A DNA stretch of 64,000 nt from NCBI GenBank assembly GCA_947396885.1, contig OX377204.1, positions 3,410,001 through 3,474,000 on the forward strand. Reading direction: 5' to 3'. The translations under genes and the position numbers were made by a program. This DNA comes from Heligmosomoides polygyrus polygyrus. Lineage: Eukaryota; Nematoda; Chromadorea; Rhabditida; Heligmosomidae. The notes under the pieces were generated by a model, which had not been told where the DNA came from, searched no databases, and worked only from the letters and a program-made list of their open reading frames with translations. This document shows positions 58,101-64,000 of this stretch, in pieces; positions within the stretch are counted from its first letter, which is position 1, and every line of letters starts with the position of its first letter.

Positions 58101-61100
58101 GATTCATATTCAGCTTAAGGCAACAATAACTCTTCCAGAAAATTCCTAAACTTAAAATGCATTTTAACAGTGAAGGCGGTTTTGTGTCATTCTTTACCTT
58201 GCCAATCCAGAAAAAAACTTTGTTTCTCGCTTGGAATTCTCCTAAATTAGCTATTCTTTGGTTCCTTCTTTCTTTGTGTATAAAGTTTTTATGCTCAAAA
58301 TCTGCCAGAAAACTTAGGTAATCGTGATCTCGATGTTTAGAATTCGCATGAAACTGAAGAACTACAATGTTCTTGAGCAGTTAGATATGGCATCATTCCT
58401 TATATGATAATTGCTCAAGAACTTTGCAGTTCTGCGGGAGTACCACCTTCCAGATTAAAGCGAACACTTCTCAAAAAAGTTAAACTGAATTTTTCTCCAG
58501 CGAAGAATTAATTTGTTGTTAGATTTGTGTGTATTTCATTTACATTGAAGTTGTTGGAAGCAGCACAGTGTTAAAAATTTTGCAAATTTTTTATGATTGC
58601 TAGAAAAATAATAAACCAAAAAAAAATGTAAAATGTAGAAAGACAGACATTTTTTGATAACAATAAAAAGTCTCACTCATCCAACACTTTGACTGAAAGT
58701 AGTAAAACAAAATCTATTTGCCTGGAGTTACACTTCATCTGAAACAGTTTCAGACAACAGACATTTCTTCACTTTGTAATTTCAAATAAGCAGCATTATT
58801 ACGAGCAATTAAATGGCAACTACGACGTGATGGATGAGCATATAGAGCGACCTCTTCTTTTAGTATATTGAAAAAAGAGAAGAAGAGAGTCGTTGGAGAT
58901 TTTCCCTTTCAAAGCAGATGAAATATAAATTTTCTAAGGAAGTAATAGTAAATGTTTCTGAGGCGAAAATCTATTTATTTTGACCGTCGTCTTGGAGAGT
59001 GCCTACGCTGATCTGGAAGACGCTCGGTTTGATTTGAAAGATGCTTACCTGCACTTTGAAATAATTTCGATTCCTTAGCCTTCCGTAGAAAAATTAAAAA
59101 TTTGAGAAAAAATTGAACTTTCAATCACTACGTTCCTTCGGAAACAACGAGGGGTCGTAGCATTAAGCCCAGCTAAACAAAAATCCAGCTTAAAGCCTTG
59201 TGTGACACAAACCATTACTAACTAACAGCTTACAATTCTGAAGTTGGAAGAAGAGACGTTGGAGGTTACAGCGTTCATCTTTTGTCTCAGGAAAATGTAC
59301 ACACTGTTTGAAAGGTGGTAACTTTGTTCATATTAAAGATGCGGAAGAAGGTAAAGGCTCATATAAAAGCCTAGAGCGGTATGGATTGCGCCCTGCACTC
59401 GTCTGAAACCTTGCATTTTACTCTCGATTGATATTGTGTTTTCTTGAATTAGTGTTTCACTTTCTTCAAAAAGTAATCGTTTTGATTCATTTGTGCTTCT
59501 TCTGAGATTCTACTACTTTAACACACTCCACGGCTTGCGAAAAAAGCAGGTACTGTCTGAAGGGTTCTAACATTGCTGCTTTTGAAGTTTTTGAACATGT
59601 TTCAGACTTATATAAAAGCACAGGGTAACGAGATCTCTGTGACGTGCGAATAGTCAAGATTGCGCCATGCCCTGCCTGATCAGACCCGATTGACTGAATG
59701 TTTGTCATAATGTTGTTACCATTTGCCTACGTTAACTTGTGATGTGCTTTGTTTAACGTTTTCTGTCGTCCAGTGGCTGCAATCATGCCGATTAACCTCA
59801 CCATCCAGCTTGAATGTGGCTTCATCTCTCCACAAAATCCATCTGGGAAAATGGGCTCCCGCTCAGATCTAAATTGTGCAGCCGATAAACTCGAATGTCA
59901 CATGTCTTTCACATAATTGTCAATTCATCAACGTTAAAAGAAGCGCACCACAGGTTAATGTAGGCAAGTAGTAACAAGATTGTGACAAGCATTCAGCCAT
60001 GCACAATCAATCGGTTCTAAAATGCAATATTTCAGCGAGGGCATGGAGCAGTCTATTTGCCTCGTTAACCTCGTTGCTCTTTGCTTCCATATAAGCCTCA
60101 AACATCTACAAAAGTTCCATTAACAGCGATGTTAGAACCTTTAAAGTAAACCTGCATTTTTAAGATACTCTGCATTTTTATCAAGCCGTTGTGTGTTTTT
60201 AAGCTTTAAACCCTAAAAGAAGCACAAATCAATTGAAACGGCCACTTTGTGAAGACATTATAACAAATATTCCAGCGAAACAGAATCAATCGAGTGTAAT
60301 TTGCAAGAATTCAGTCAAGTGCATGGCACAATCCACACGATGTCAAAAAATTTCTATTTTCTTAAGCTTTTATATGAGCCTTTAACTTCTTCACTGTCTT
60401 TATTGCGAGCAATGTTATCACCTTTCCAACAATGCATACATTTTTTGAGACATCCTGTACATTTTCTCAGGAAGTAAAAGTACATTTTCCTTAGACAAAA
60501 ACTTTTTTTGACTAATCCGTCTTGGAGAATGCCTAGGCTGATCTGGAAGACGTTCGGTTTGATGTGGAAAGTGTTCAGCCTGGTCTTAGAAGTGTCCAGT
60601 TTGACGTGGAAAAAAACTGTGGGTGGAGTGTAGTGGAAATCGTCTTCATGAAGACCAGAGGCTAGATTCATCAACCGCTTTCTGGCCGGTAACGATGAAA
60701 AGTACCGTCAAACCTGATGCACGTGAATCTCGGTATCAGAGGGTTTGGCGGTACATTTCATCTTTAACAGCCGGTAAGGTGAGTTGATGAACTTGGCCCC
60801 AGGAGTAGGCGTTGCAAAGCTATGATTGCGTCTTCTTATCTTCTGATGCTGAATAAATTATTATTGAAGGTGTCAGAAAGATGACGTTATTTTTAGCCTT
60901 CTGGAAGGGTTCTTGGAAGTGTTTTGAGGAAAATAAAAAATACATAGTGTATCCTGGATTCTGGAGATTTATTCCCGAAGTTCTAGGTGTGGGCATCCAT
61001 GTTGTGGATTCCTTCTCTTCTTGCTCGTTCTGGCAGTGATTAGCGGAATTATTGCTGCCATCATTCTCTCACAAGTCCTCAAGGTTCCTAAGGTGAGGTC

Positions 61101-63840
61101 CATGCTTAGAATCCTTTTTTCAACACACAGAGTGATACTTCAAGGAATTCTTGATGAATCTTGAAGGCTTTCATGGTTCACCACCTTCATAACTCATTAC
61201 TTCTCTATTGATATTCTTCTTTCTAGACTGCACAGATCTCATGGTTAGCGCCTGAGCAATACAGAGCCGGGCAGAGCCAGCCAGTGAAAATCGAAATGAA
61301 GGCGGATAACGAGCAGGTGAGGCAGCTCGTACATGCACTTTTATCTTTGCTATTTTATCAGACGTTGAAAAAATTGTAAGAATATGAAAAATCTCACTTT
61401 GGAAACGTTCAGATAATTTACGCCAAGAAACTCTATTCAGCTAGAACTCATTCTTTAATGAAATCCGCCTAGTCGGTTGTTCGACTTTTTCGTACTCGGT
61501 GACCCAAAATACTAATAGGCCCACGCGGAGACGATTTTGACCAACAGCGGACCTCAAACTTGGGTAATTAAACCAAAAACAGCAAGAATAATAAGAGAAT
61601 AAATCAACCATAACATAGTCGTTCCATGGACTCTAGGAACTAAGCGGAGAGGCAAAACTGAACAATAACAAATGACAATCGTCCACATATTCGCGTATTC
61701 GCGTAATTATGCAAGAGAAATGTTTGCATCTAGTCTACCGTCGCGATCTCTCCGCAAAGAACACATTCTATTGGTTGTCGAATTCCTTGGCTTTAGAAGA
61801 CGATTTGTCGTCGTACTTACGCTCAGCATAAGAAAATATTTTTGTTCTTTTTTCTCATTGGAAGTCTTATTTCCAGAAATTTCAGTCCATTTCAATGCAG
61901 TCACCGTTTCATGCTGTCTTTGTGCAGCACTTTAGTACATTACTCTATGTAACGACTATGTTACGGTTGAATTATTCTCTTATTATTCCTGCTGTTTTGG
62001 GTTTAATTACCCAAGTTTGAGGTACTTGCCTTCCAACAGTTTTTTTGTCACAGCAAAATTTGTTATGTGAATGATAATGAACACGAATGAAATGATATCC
62101 CTCTCTAAAGTTTTTTAAGCAAAAAACTTGACTTCAATAGAATCGAAGTGTTGATATTGTTCAAGTTTCTGCAATGCGAATCAATGTGTTGTAATTAAAA
62201 ATAAGTAAATATATAATTATTTTGCAGGTTCGATTCCAAATGCAGGGCGCAATGCCGTTCAAGGGCAACTACATTAGTTACTACGACTTCAAAACGGTGA
62301 GCTCAATCGCACTTTTCTCAGAGGGTATTCTGCTCGTGGACGCGTGTAGCGCAGTCGGAGGAGGCGTCGGCTGTCGCGTGCACCCGATACCAGGTTCCTG
62401 GTTCGGATTTCGTCGAAGCCTTCCATCCCTCTGTGGTCGGTGAATTGGCACCAGACTTGTCTGGGAAGGATAAAGCGCTGACTTGTTCATCGGCTGATCA
62501 CTGCAAGTCATTGCGTGGCCACGTACGCATTCAAATCGCCTCCACGACATCCGACATAGAAGTAGAATGCGTGGCGCATCCCAAAACGGATTGAATAACG
62601 CCGTCTCTTATCCTTTTATCCTTTATTCTGCTCAGTTGAAGGCTTCTATGTTCAGAATCGTGTCGCTGTGATCGACGAGACGTTGAAGACGGGCAACAAG
62701 ACCTGCTTCGTGATGCCTCTCGATCGGTCGAATCTGCACGACGCGGACGCGATGCGAAGAGCTGCCGCAATCGCCTCCAAGGTTGGCTGGCTTCAGTTAT
62801 CTTAAAGCTTAACCTTATACTACCTTAAAGCTGTCTCCACCTTAATTAGCGTTTCCTACCCATTTAGAGACGGCCATCTGCTTAATAAAGAGATCACTTA
62901 TAATGATTTGCCCTTACAACGTCTAAGAAGGCATGGCGCACTCGTGAAAAGACACGGCTTCAGCTGCAGTAGCCGAGGATCGGTTTAAAACCGCAGCTAG
63001 GCCTAAAAGCTAGGCCTAGCTTGGCACTCTGCTCTGCTGTCGTTGTTTGGTACCATGCTTGACTGAAAACATGAAATTATCGGCTTTTTTTTAATAATCA
63101 GAGGGTTACGTTTTGAATCGTGGAACCAAAATGAGAGTTCGAAGACCTGGTTCATGTTCTAAGATTTTAACGTTAAAGGAATCAACTAGCTCTTTGGCTG
63201 ACTCTGCAGCGTATTTATTATAGTTTGTTTTGCAAAGCTTCTCATCAGAGCGTCATGAGTAAATGTCTGCCCCTTTCTTTTGCAAAAATTTTACCGTCCT
63301 ATTCGGAAGTTCCTTCACGAAAGGTTTTCGAGCCTCTTGGAGTCTTCTTCATTTTTATTTCCTTCAACTTTATACAATATTGCACAGCCAATTTTGTCAT
63401 TTCGTGTGAAAGAGCTATGGAAACTGTTTGAAACACACAACTAAGTTTTAAATTTAAAAAAAACCTTTCACTGATAATAATGTCTCGAACAACATTTAAT
63501 TTCCATTTTCACATTTGAACGTTTTACACAGTTCTCGGTACAAGTCGTTACTGTGGCCTACATAGAGAGGCGAAAACGTGCCAGCCAATGGCAATCAAAC
63601 AGAGAATTCACCAAACGCTCACCAGCTAACCAGTGCACCGACAACGCACACCCTTTCTGGGTGGCACTACTGTTTAATGCAGTCAGATTGGTATGGTGTG
63701 TTCTTCCTACTCATGTAGGCCACATTGACGACTAGTACGATTTTAACGCCTCGCTGCTTTACTGATAGGCCACTGCGAAGATGTTGCAACAAAAAGGATC
63801 GGATGGTGAAAGATGGCGAAATGAGCCAGTTGTTTTTAAG
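46040..63840 (+). CDS. BRICHOS-domain type II membrane protein, ten-exon model, 3' end open
   Basis: Exons 46059-46116, 49496-49573, 49744-49838, 54273-54353, 57823-58004, 60987-61092, 61227-61316, 62228-62296, 62656-62781 and 63769-63840 sum to 957 nt and keep phase at every junction (319 codons). Residues about 1-165 are a Ser/Pro/Ala-rich N-terminus with a basic [12 protein letters not shown] just before the membrane. Then come CGHPCCG (possible palmitoylation cysteines) and a hydrophobic helix [20 protein letters not shown] (about residues 172-192), then the lumenal part with [20 protein letters not shown] and KMLQQKG, the signature layout of BRICHOS proteins (ITM2/Bri, chondromodulin). 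BRICHOS domains act as intramolecular chaperones for a C-terminal peptide in the secretory pathway. The second BRICHOS cysteine and any cleaved peptide would lie beyond the last exon seen. Introns are full of repeats. The first exon is the least certain. Confidence 0.8.
46250..46445. repeat. TTCGAAT-rich simple repeat
   Basis: Imperfect array of ATTCGAATTCGAA-type units between the first two candidate exons. Confidence 0.65.
46492..46653. mobile_element. palindromic MITE core M1, copy 6
   Basis: GGGCCGGATTCATCAACATT ... GTTGATGAATCCGTCCC, with CTG at 46489-46491 and 46654-46656. Well preserved, in a BRICHOS intron. Confidence 0.9.
46846..47056 (-). mobile_element. SINE copy 13, 3'-truncated
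   Basis: Minus copy from ACAATGACTTGCCGTGGCTA to CTCCGACTGAGCTACATAAA; the tail end is missing. Confidence 0.85.
47605..47917. repeat. tRNA-like palindromic element T, copy 3 (near perfect)
   Basis: Arms of about 140 bp (47605-47748 and 47775-47917) start GTAAGCTGTCACAACGATGT and match almost base for base; one mismatch was noticed in the region compared. Each arm holds a tRNA-like unit (plus-strand unit 47802-47875: GCGCCGGTGGTGTAATGG ... GGTTCGAGTCCCGC ... GGCGC) with a 7-bp acceptor stem. The anticodon stem has a mismatch and position 33 is C, so a working tRNA is unlikely. The B boxes GGTTCGAGTCC point outward on both strands. Confidence 0.85.
47920..48545. other. intronic stretch without recognised feature
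   Basis: GC-rich 48060-48470 with a short palindrome CATCGCTCGGCCGGCCAGCC...GAGCGATG. No exon was found that fits the phase of the flanking BRICHOS exons. Confidence 0.35.
48545..49395. repeat. AT-rich dispersed repeat R7, copy 5
   Basis: Matches other R7 copies (CGCCGCGATTTTTGTTCGAT, GCATGGCGCGATCTGATC, GTACACTTATTGGGCAGGTG). It ends in GTGTCCGATTTGACTTGAAA-type tandem units. Confidence 0.6.
49496..49573 (+). CDS. BRICHOS gene exon 2
   Basis: Acceptor TTGATATTCAG, donor GTAAGT. Reads [20 protein letters not shown] then YSGSS. It is Ser/Thr/Pro rich and predicted cytosolic. Confidence 0.65.
49614..49713. mobile_element. foldback MITE, GGTACTAGTCG family, copy 1
   Basis: GGTACTAGTCGTTAATGTGG ... 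CCCACATTAACGACTAGTAC: about 22-bp inverted ends, in the intron between BRICHOS exons 2 and 3, ending 31 bp before the exon 3 acceptor. Confidence 0.85.
49744..49838 (+). CDS. BRICHOS gene exon 3
   Basis: Acceptor TTGTTCAAG, donor GTACGG. Reads [20 protein letters not shown] then [11 protein letters not shown] after completing a Gly codon from exon 2. A GGTACTAGTCG-type MITE sits in the short intron before it. Confidence 0.68.
50337..50624 (-). mobile_element. SINE copy 14, diverged
   Basis: GGATAAAGGATAAACGG to CTCCGACCGAGCTACACGCC. Several substitutions make it older than most. Confidence 0.82.
50736..51005 (+). other. GC-rich open frame, unassigned
   Basis: A 90-codon frame without stop includes [20 protein letters not shown] and [15 protein letters not shown]. 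Composition is unlike the AT-rich surroundings. An acceptor-like CACTCCATTAG precedes it, but its phase does not fit the neighbouring BRICHOS exons. Could be an alternative exon, an old retroposed fragment or chance. Confidence 0.25.
51142..51428 (+). mobile_element. SINE copy 15
   Basis: GGACGCGTGTAGCGCAGTCG ... CCGTCCTTTATCC; close to consensus. Confidence 0.93.
51430..52080. other. intronic stretch without recognised feature
   Basis: No repeat or exon recognised; a 79-codon minus frame (51783-52022) shows no motif. Confidence 0.35.
52080..52670. repeat. AT-rich dispersed repeat R7, copy 6, with 20-bp tandem units
   Basis: R7 body (GATGCATCAAACTGAGAATATG, ATCGCGCCGTTTTAGACGAG), then a run of about six units like GTCCAATTTGATTTGAAAAG (about 52535-52650). 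Confidence 0.62.
52820..54091 (-). mobile_element. TA-flanked DNA transposon DT1, copy 2, in a BRICHOS intron
   Basis: CAGGGTGGCCCATAAGTCCT at the left, TGCAGGACTTATGGGCCACC at the right, TA outside both. The minus-strand frame 52941-53123 ([30 protein letters not shown]) resembles the tail of a Tc1-type transposase. No intact catalytic core. Confidence 0.85.
54273..54353 (+). CDS. BRICHOS gene exon 4
   Basis: Acceptor TTGGTTCCAG, donor GTAAGT, 27 whole codons: [20 protein letters not shown] then DNYHYNI. In phase with both neighbours; could be skipped without a frameshift. Confidence 0.65.
54438..54723 (-). mobile_element. SINE copy 16
   Basis: AAGGATAAAGGATGGTGTTA to CTCCGACTGCGCTACCACGC, moderately diverged. 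It begins 85 bp after BRICHOS exon 4. Confidence 0.88.
55005..55140. mobile_element. palindromic MITE core M3, copy 2
   Basis: GGGCTGGATTCGTCAACCGC, CTCTAACGGTGAAAATACCG and the mirror half ending GTTGATGAATCTGGCCC; CTG at 55002-55004 and 55141-55143. Confidence 0.9.
55145..55630. other. intronic stretch without recognised feature
   Basis: Open minus frames (55226-55492, 55359-55688) have no recognised motif. Confidence 0.35.
55632..55915 (-). mobile_element. SINE copy 17
   Basis: AAAGAATAAAGCACGGCGTG to CCCCGACCGCGCTACAAGCG; diverged copy. Confidence 0.88.
55935..56040. repeat. 21-bp tandem repeat
   Basis: About five units of AAATTCAACGTTTTTCAAACC. The complement of the same unit recurs at about 57008-57045 (GTTGAATTTGGTTTGAAAA). 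Confidence 0.85.
56390..56688 (-). mobile_element. SINE copy 18
   Basis: Near-consensus minus copy, from GGATAAGGATAAAGGATAAA to CTCCAACTGCGCTACGCACG. Confidence 0.93.
56744..56959 (-). pseudogene. helix-turn-helix transposase N-terminal fragment
   Basis: The minus frame reads [20 protein letters not shown] then [20 protein letters not shown] and ARSIINL stop. This looks like the DNA-binding helix-turn-helix of Tc1/IS630-type transposases (EAAxxxGLNxxTAxxII). No catalytic domain follows. A stray exon of a host HTH protein on the minus strand is less likely. Confidence 0.5.
57529..57799 (+). mobile_element. SINE copy 19, just upstream of BRICHOS exon 5
   Basis: GGAGCGTGTAGTGCAGTCGG ... CCGTTCCTTATCTTTTATTT. 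It ends about 24 bp before the exon 5 boundary, so its pyrimidine-rich tail runs into the natural acceptor region. Confidence 0.88.
57823..58004 (+). CDS. BRICHOS gene exon 5, possible internal start
   Basis: ACTCTTTCAG is followed directly by ATG (57823), so this could also be an SL-trans-spliced alternative first exon. Reads [20 protein letters not shown] and on to [12 protein letters not shown] plus two bases; donor GTATGG. Proline/alanine rich, ending in the basic juxtamembrane stretch. Confidence 0.82.
58005..59268. other. intronic AT-rich stretch
   Basis: Contains an imperfect inverted repeat near 58360-58440 (AACTACAATGTTCTTGAGCA / TTGCTCAAGAACTTTGCAGT) and an R7-like piece (58920-59060: CGTCTTGGAGAGTGCCTACG). 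The latter recurs at 60505-60615, so DT2 copy 2 lies between two related blocks. No exon seen. Confidence 0.45.
59268..60459 (-). mobile_element. DNA transposon DT2, copy 2 (decayed), in a BRICHOS intron
   Basis: Right end complement CAGGATGTCTCAAAAAATGT, flanked by TA; the left end is diverged. On the minus strand near 59880-59790 a frame reads [20 protein letters not shown] then [10 protein letters not shown], the DDE-family DEATFxLxGxVNRHNxxxW block, more complete than in DT2 copy 1. Confidence 0.78.
60659..60799. mobile_element. palindromic MITE core M3, copy 3
   Basis: AGGCTAGATTCATCAACCGC ... GTTGATGAACTTGGCCC, flanked by CAG at 60656-60658 and 60800-60802. Ends 187 bp before BRICHOS exon 6. 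Confidence 0.85.
60987..61092 (+). CDS. BRICHOS gene exon 6, transmembrane helix
   Basis: Acceptor CGAAGTTCTAG, donor GTGAGG. Completes an Arg codon, then [20 protein letters not shown] and [15 protein letters not shown]: one uninterrupted membrane segment behind three cysteines. Confidence 0.87.
61227..61316 (+). CDS. BRICHOS gene exon 7
   Basis: Acceptor TTCTTTCTAG, donor GTGAGG. Thirty codons, [20 protein letters not shown] then [10 protein letters not shown], the linker between membrane and BRICHOS domain. Confidence 0.85.
61551..62024. mobile_element. SL1-ended inverted-repeat element in a BRICHOS intron
   Basis: Inverted ends of about 70 bp (61551-61621 and 61954-62024). The outermost 22 bases are an exact complement of SL1 at the left (61553-61574) and exact SL1 at the right (62000-62021), so both leaders point outward, each followed by GT. 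Inner arm blocks (AGCAAGAATAATAAGAGAAT / ATTCTCTTATTATTCCTGCT) pair with few mismatches. The middle has an 87-codon frame with no motif. Confidence 0.85.
62228..62296 (+). CDS. BRICHOS gene exon 8
   Basis: Acceptor TATTTTGCAG, donor [26 protein letters not shown] then FKT; the YxDFK motif near the start of BRICHOS domains. Confidence 0.87.
62336..62623 (+). mobile_element. SINE copy 20, in the intron before BRICHOS exon 9
   Basis: Flanked by the 10-bp duplication TATTCTGCTC at 62326-62335 and 62624-62633. The intron would be about 61 nt without the SINE and its duplication. The SINE tail ends 32 bp upstream of exon 9. Confidence 0.93.
62656..62781 (+). CDS. BRICHOS gene exon 9
   Basis: Acceptor CTTCTATGTTCAG, donor [26 protein letters not shown] then [20 protein letters not shown]; the CxxMPLDR core cysteine block. 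The nearer AG at 62635 would put the exon out of frame, so 62656 was chosen. Confidence 0.87.
62800..63530. other. intronic stretch without recognised feature
   Basis: Includes a small palindrome GCTAGGCCTAAAAGCTAGGCCTAGC (62996-63020, given here as its two halves GCTAGGCCT and AGGCCTAGC). Nothing coding fits. Confidence 0.35.
63534..63742. mobile_element. foldback MITE, GGTACTAGTCG family, copy 2
   Basis: CGGTACAAGTCGTTACTGTG ... GGCCACATTGACGACTAGTA. Larger than copy 1 because of a longer core, and ends 26 bp before BRICHOS exon 10. Confidence 0.8.
63769..63840 (+). CDS. BRICHOS gene exon 10 (last seen)
   Basis: Acceptor GCTTTACTGATAG. Reads [20 protein letters not shown] then VVFK, followed by GTTATT. 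A mariner terminus begins 9 bp later (63850). If not spliced, the frame would run into the mariner and stop at 63886-63888. It is either followed by more exons outside the window or truncated by the insertion. Confidence 0.72.
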
Positions 63841-63849
63841 GTTATTTTA

Positions 63850-64000
63850 TTAGGTTGTAACGAAATAAATAGCACTGAACCACTGTAAATTTAAACAGTT
63901 AATATCTGGGCTTGTAGGCAAGTTTATTAATCGAAATAAAAACCTTCTGATTCTACACATCTTTGCCAACGTGACACAAGCTTCTCTATTCCAGTAGCAT
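63850..64000 (+). mobile_element. mariner terminus running off the window
   Basis: TTAGGTTGTAACGAAATAAA then GTTTATTAATCGAAATAAAA, similar to 40455-40610. It begins 9 bp after BRICHOS exon 10. Transposase would lie beyond the window. Confidence 0.65.

Noticed and set aside
62636..62655. Exon 9 of the BRICHOS gene starting at the nearer AG (62635)
   Set aside because: That start gives a frame with an early stop; 62656 preserves phase and joins YYDFKT directly to NRVAVIDE as the family requires.

Overview
The window looks like repeat-rich euchromatin of a parasitic nematode, most probably a strongylid (hookworm-like) worm. The evidence is: short GT..AG introns with TTTCAG acceptors, exact copies of the nematode SL1 spliced-leader sequence, Hsmar1-like mariners, RTE-type LINE fragments, and about twenty copies of one tRNA-derived SINE with a TTTATCC-type tail. 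The genus is an inference. No rRNA, CRISPR, bacterial operon or convincing functional tRNA gene is present.

Two host protein-coding genes can be assembled by hand, both on the + strand. (1) At the left, the 3' end of a GT31-type (beta-1,3-galactosyltransferase-like) gene: exons 3846-3988, 6557-6683 and 9651-9845 keep one reading frame across canonical splice sites and end in a stop. The normal DDD motif reads DVD. (2) At the right, a type II membrane protein with a BRICHOS domain: up to ten phase-compatible exons from about 46059 to 63840 (957 nt, 319 codons), with a proline-rich cytosolic N-terminus, one transmembrane helix behind a cysteine cluster, and a BRICHOS domain. Its 3' end abuts a mariner terminus and is probably outside the window.

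Nearly everything else is mobile DNA, often nested. Region by region: 0.1-1.4 kb mariner; 1.4-4.9 kb SINEs and a G-rich minisatellite element; 5.2-6.4 kb second mariner inside a GT31 intron; 6.8-9.2 kb AT-rich repeat, foldback MITEs and a LINE; 10.6-12.1 kb two palindromic MITEs side by side; 12.8-13.6 kb a solo LTR; 16.2-17.4 kb an RTE-type LINE; 17.8-20.3 kb G-rich minisatellite elements; 22.1-23.8 kb tRNA-like repeat and a third mariner; 25.8-28.4 kb TA-flanked DNA transposon, composite foldback and SINE; 28.5 kb perfect hairpin; 29.1-30.0 kb fourth mariner; 32.3-33.5 kb a SINE carrying three separate MITE insertions, one with a further MITE inside it; 34-35.2 kb tRNA-like palindrome and SL1 inverted pair; 36.4-40.3 kb a 3.57-kb foldback transposon inside a MITE; 42.4-43.9 and 59.3-60.5 kb two relatives of a DDE transposon; 46-64 kb the BRICHOS gene, whose introns hold SINEs, MITEs, a tRNA-like palindrome and an SL1-ended inverted-repeat element.

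The most unusual signals are: SL1 22-mers outside any recognisable SL RNA gene, forming the termini of inverted repeats and each intact copy followed by GT; a group of foldback MITEs with different cores but the same GGGGCCGGATTCATCAAC end and CTG/CAG target duplications; and tRNA-like sequences arranged as long palindromes with an internal pol III B box on both strands.
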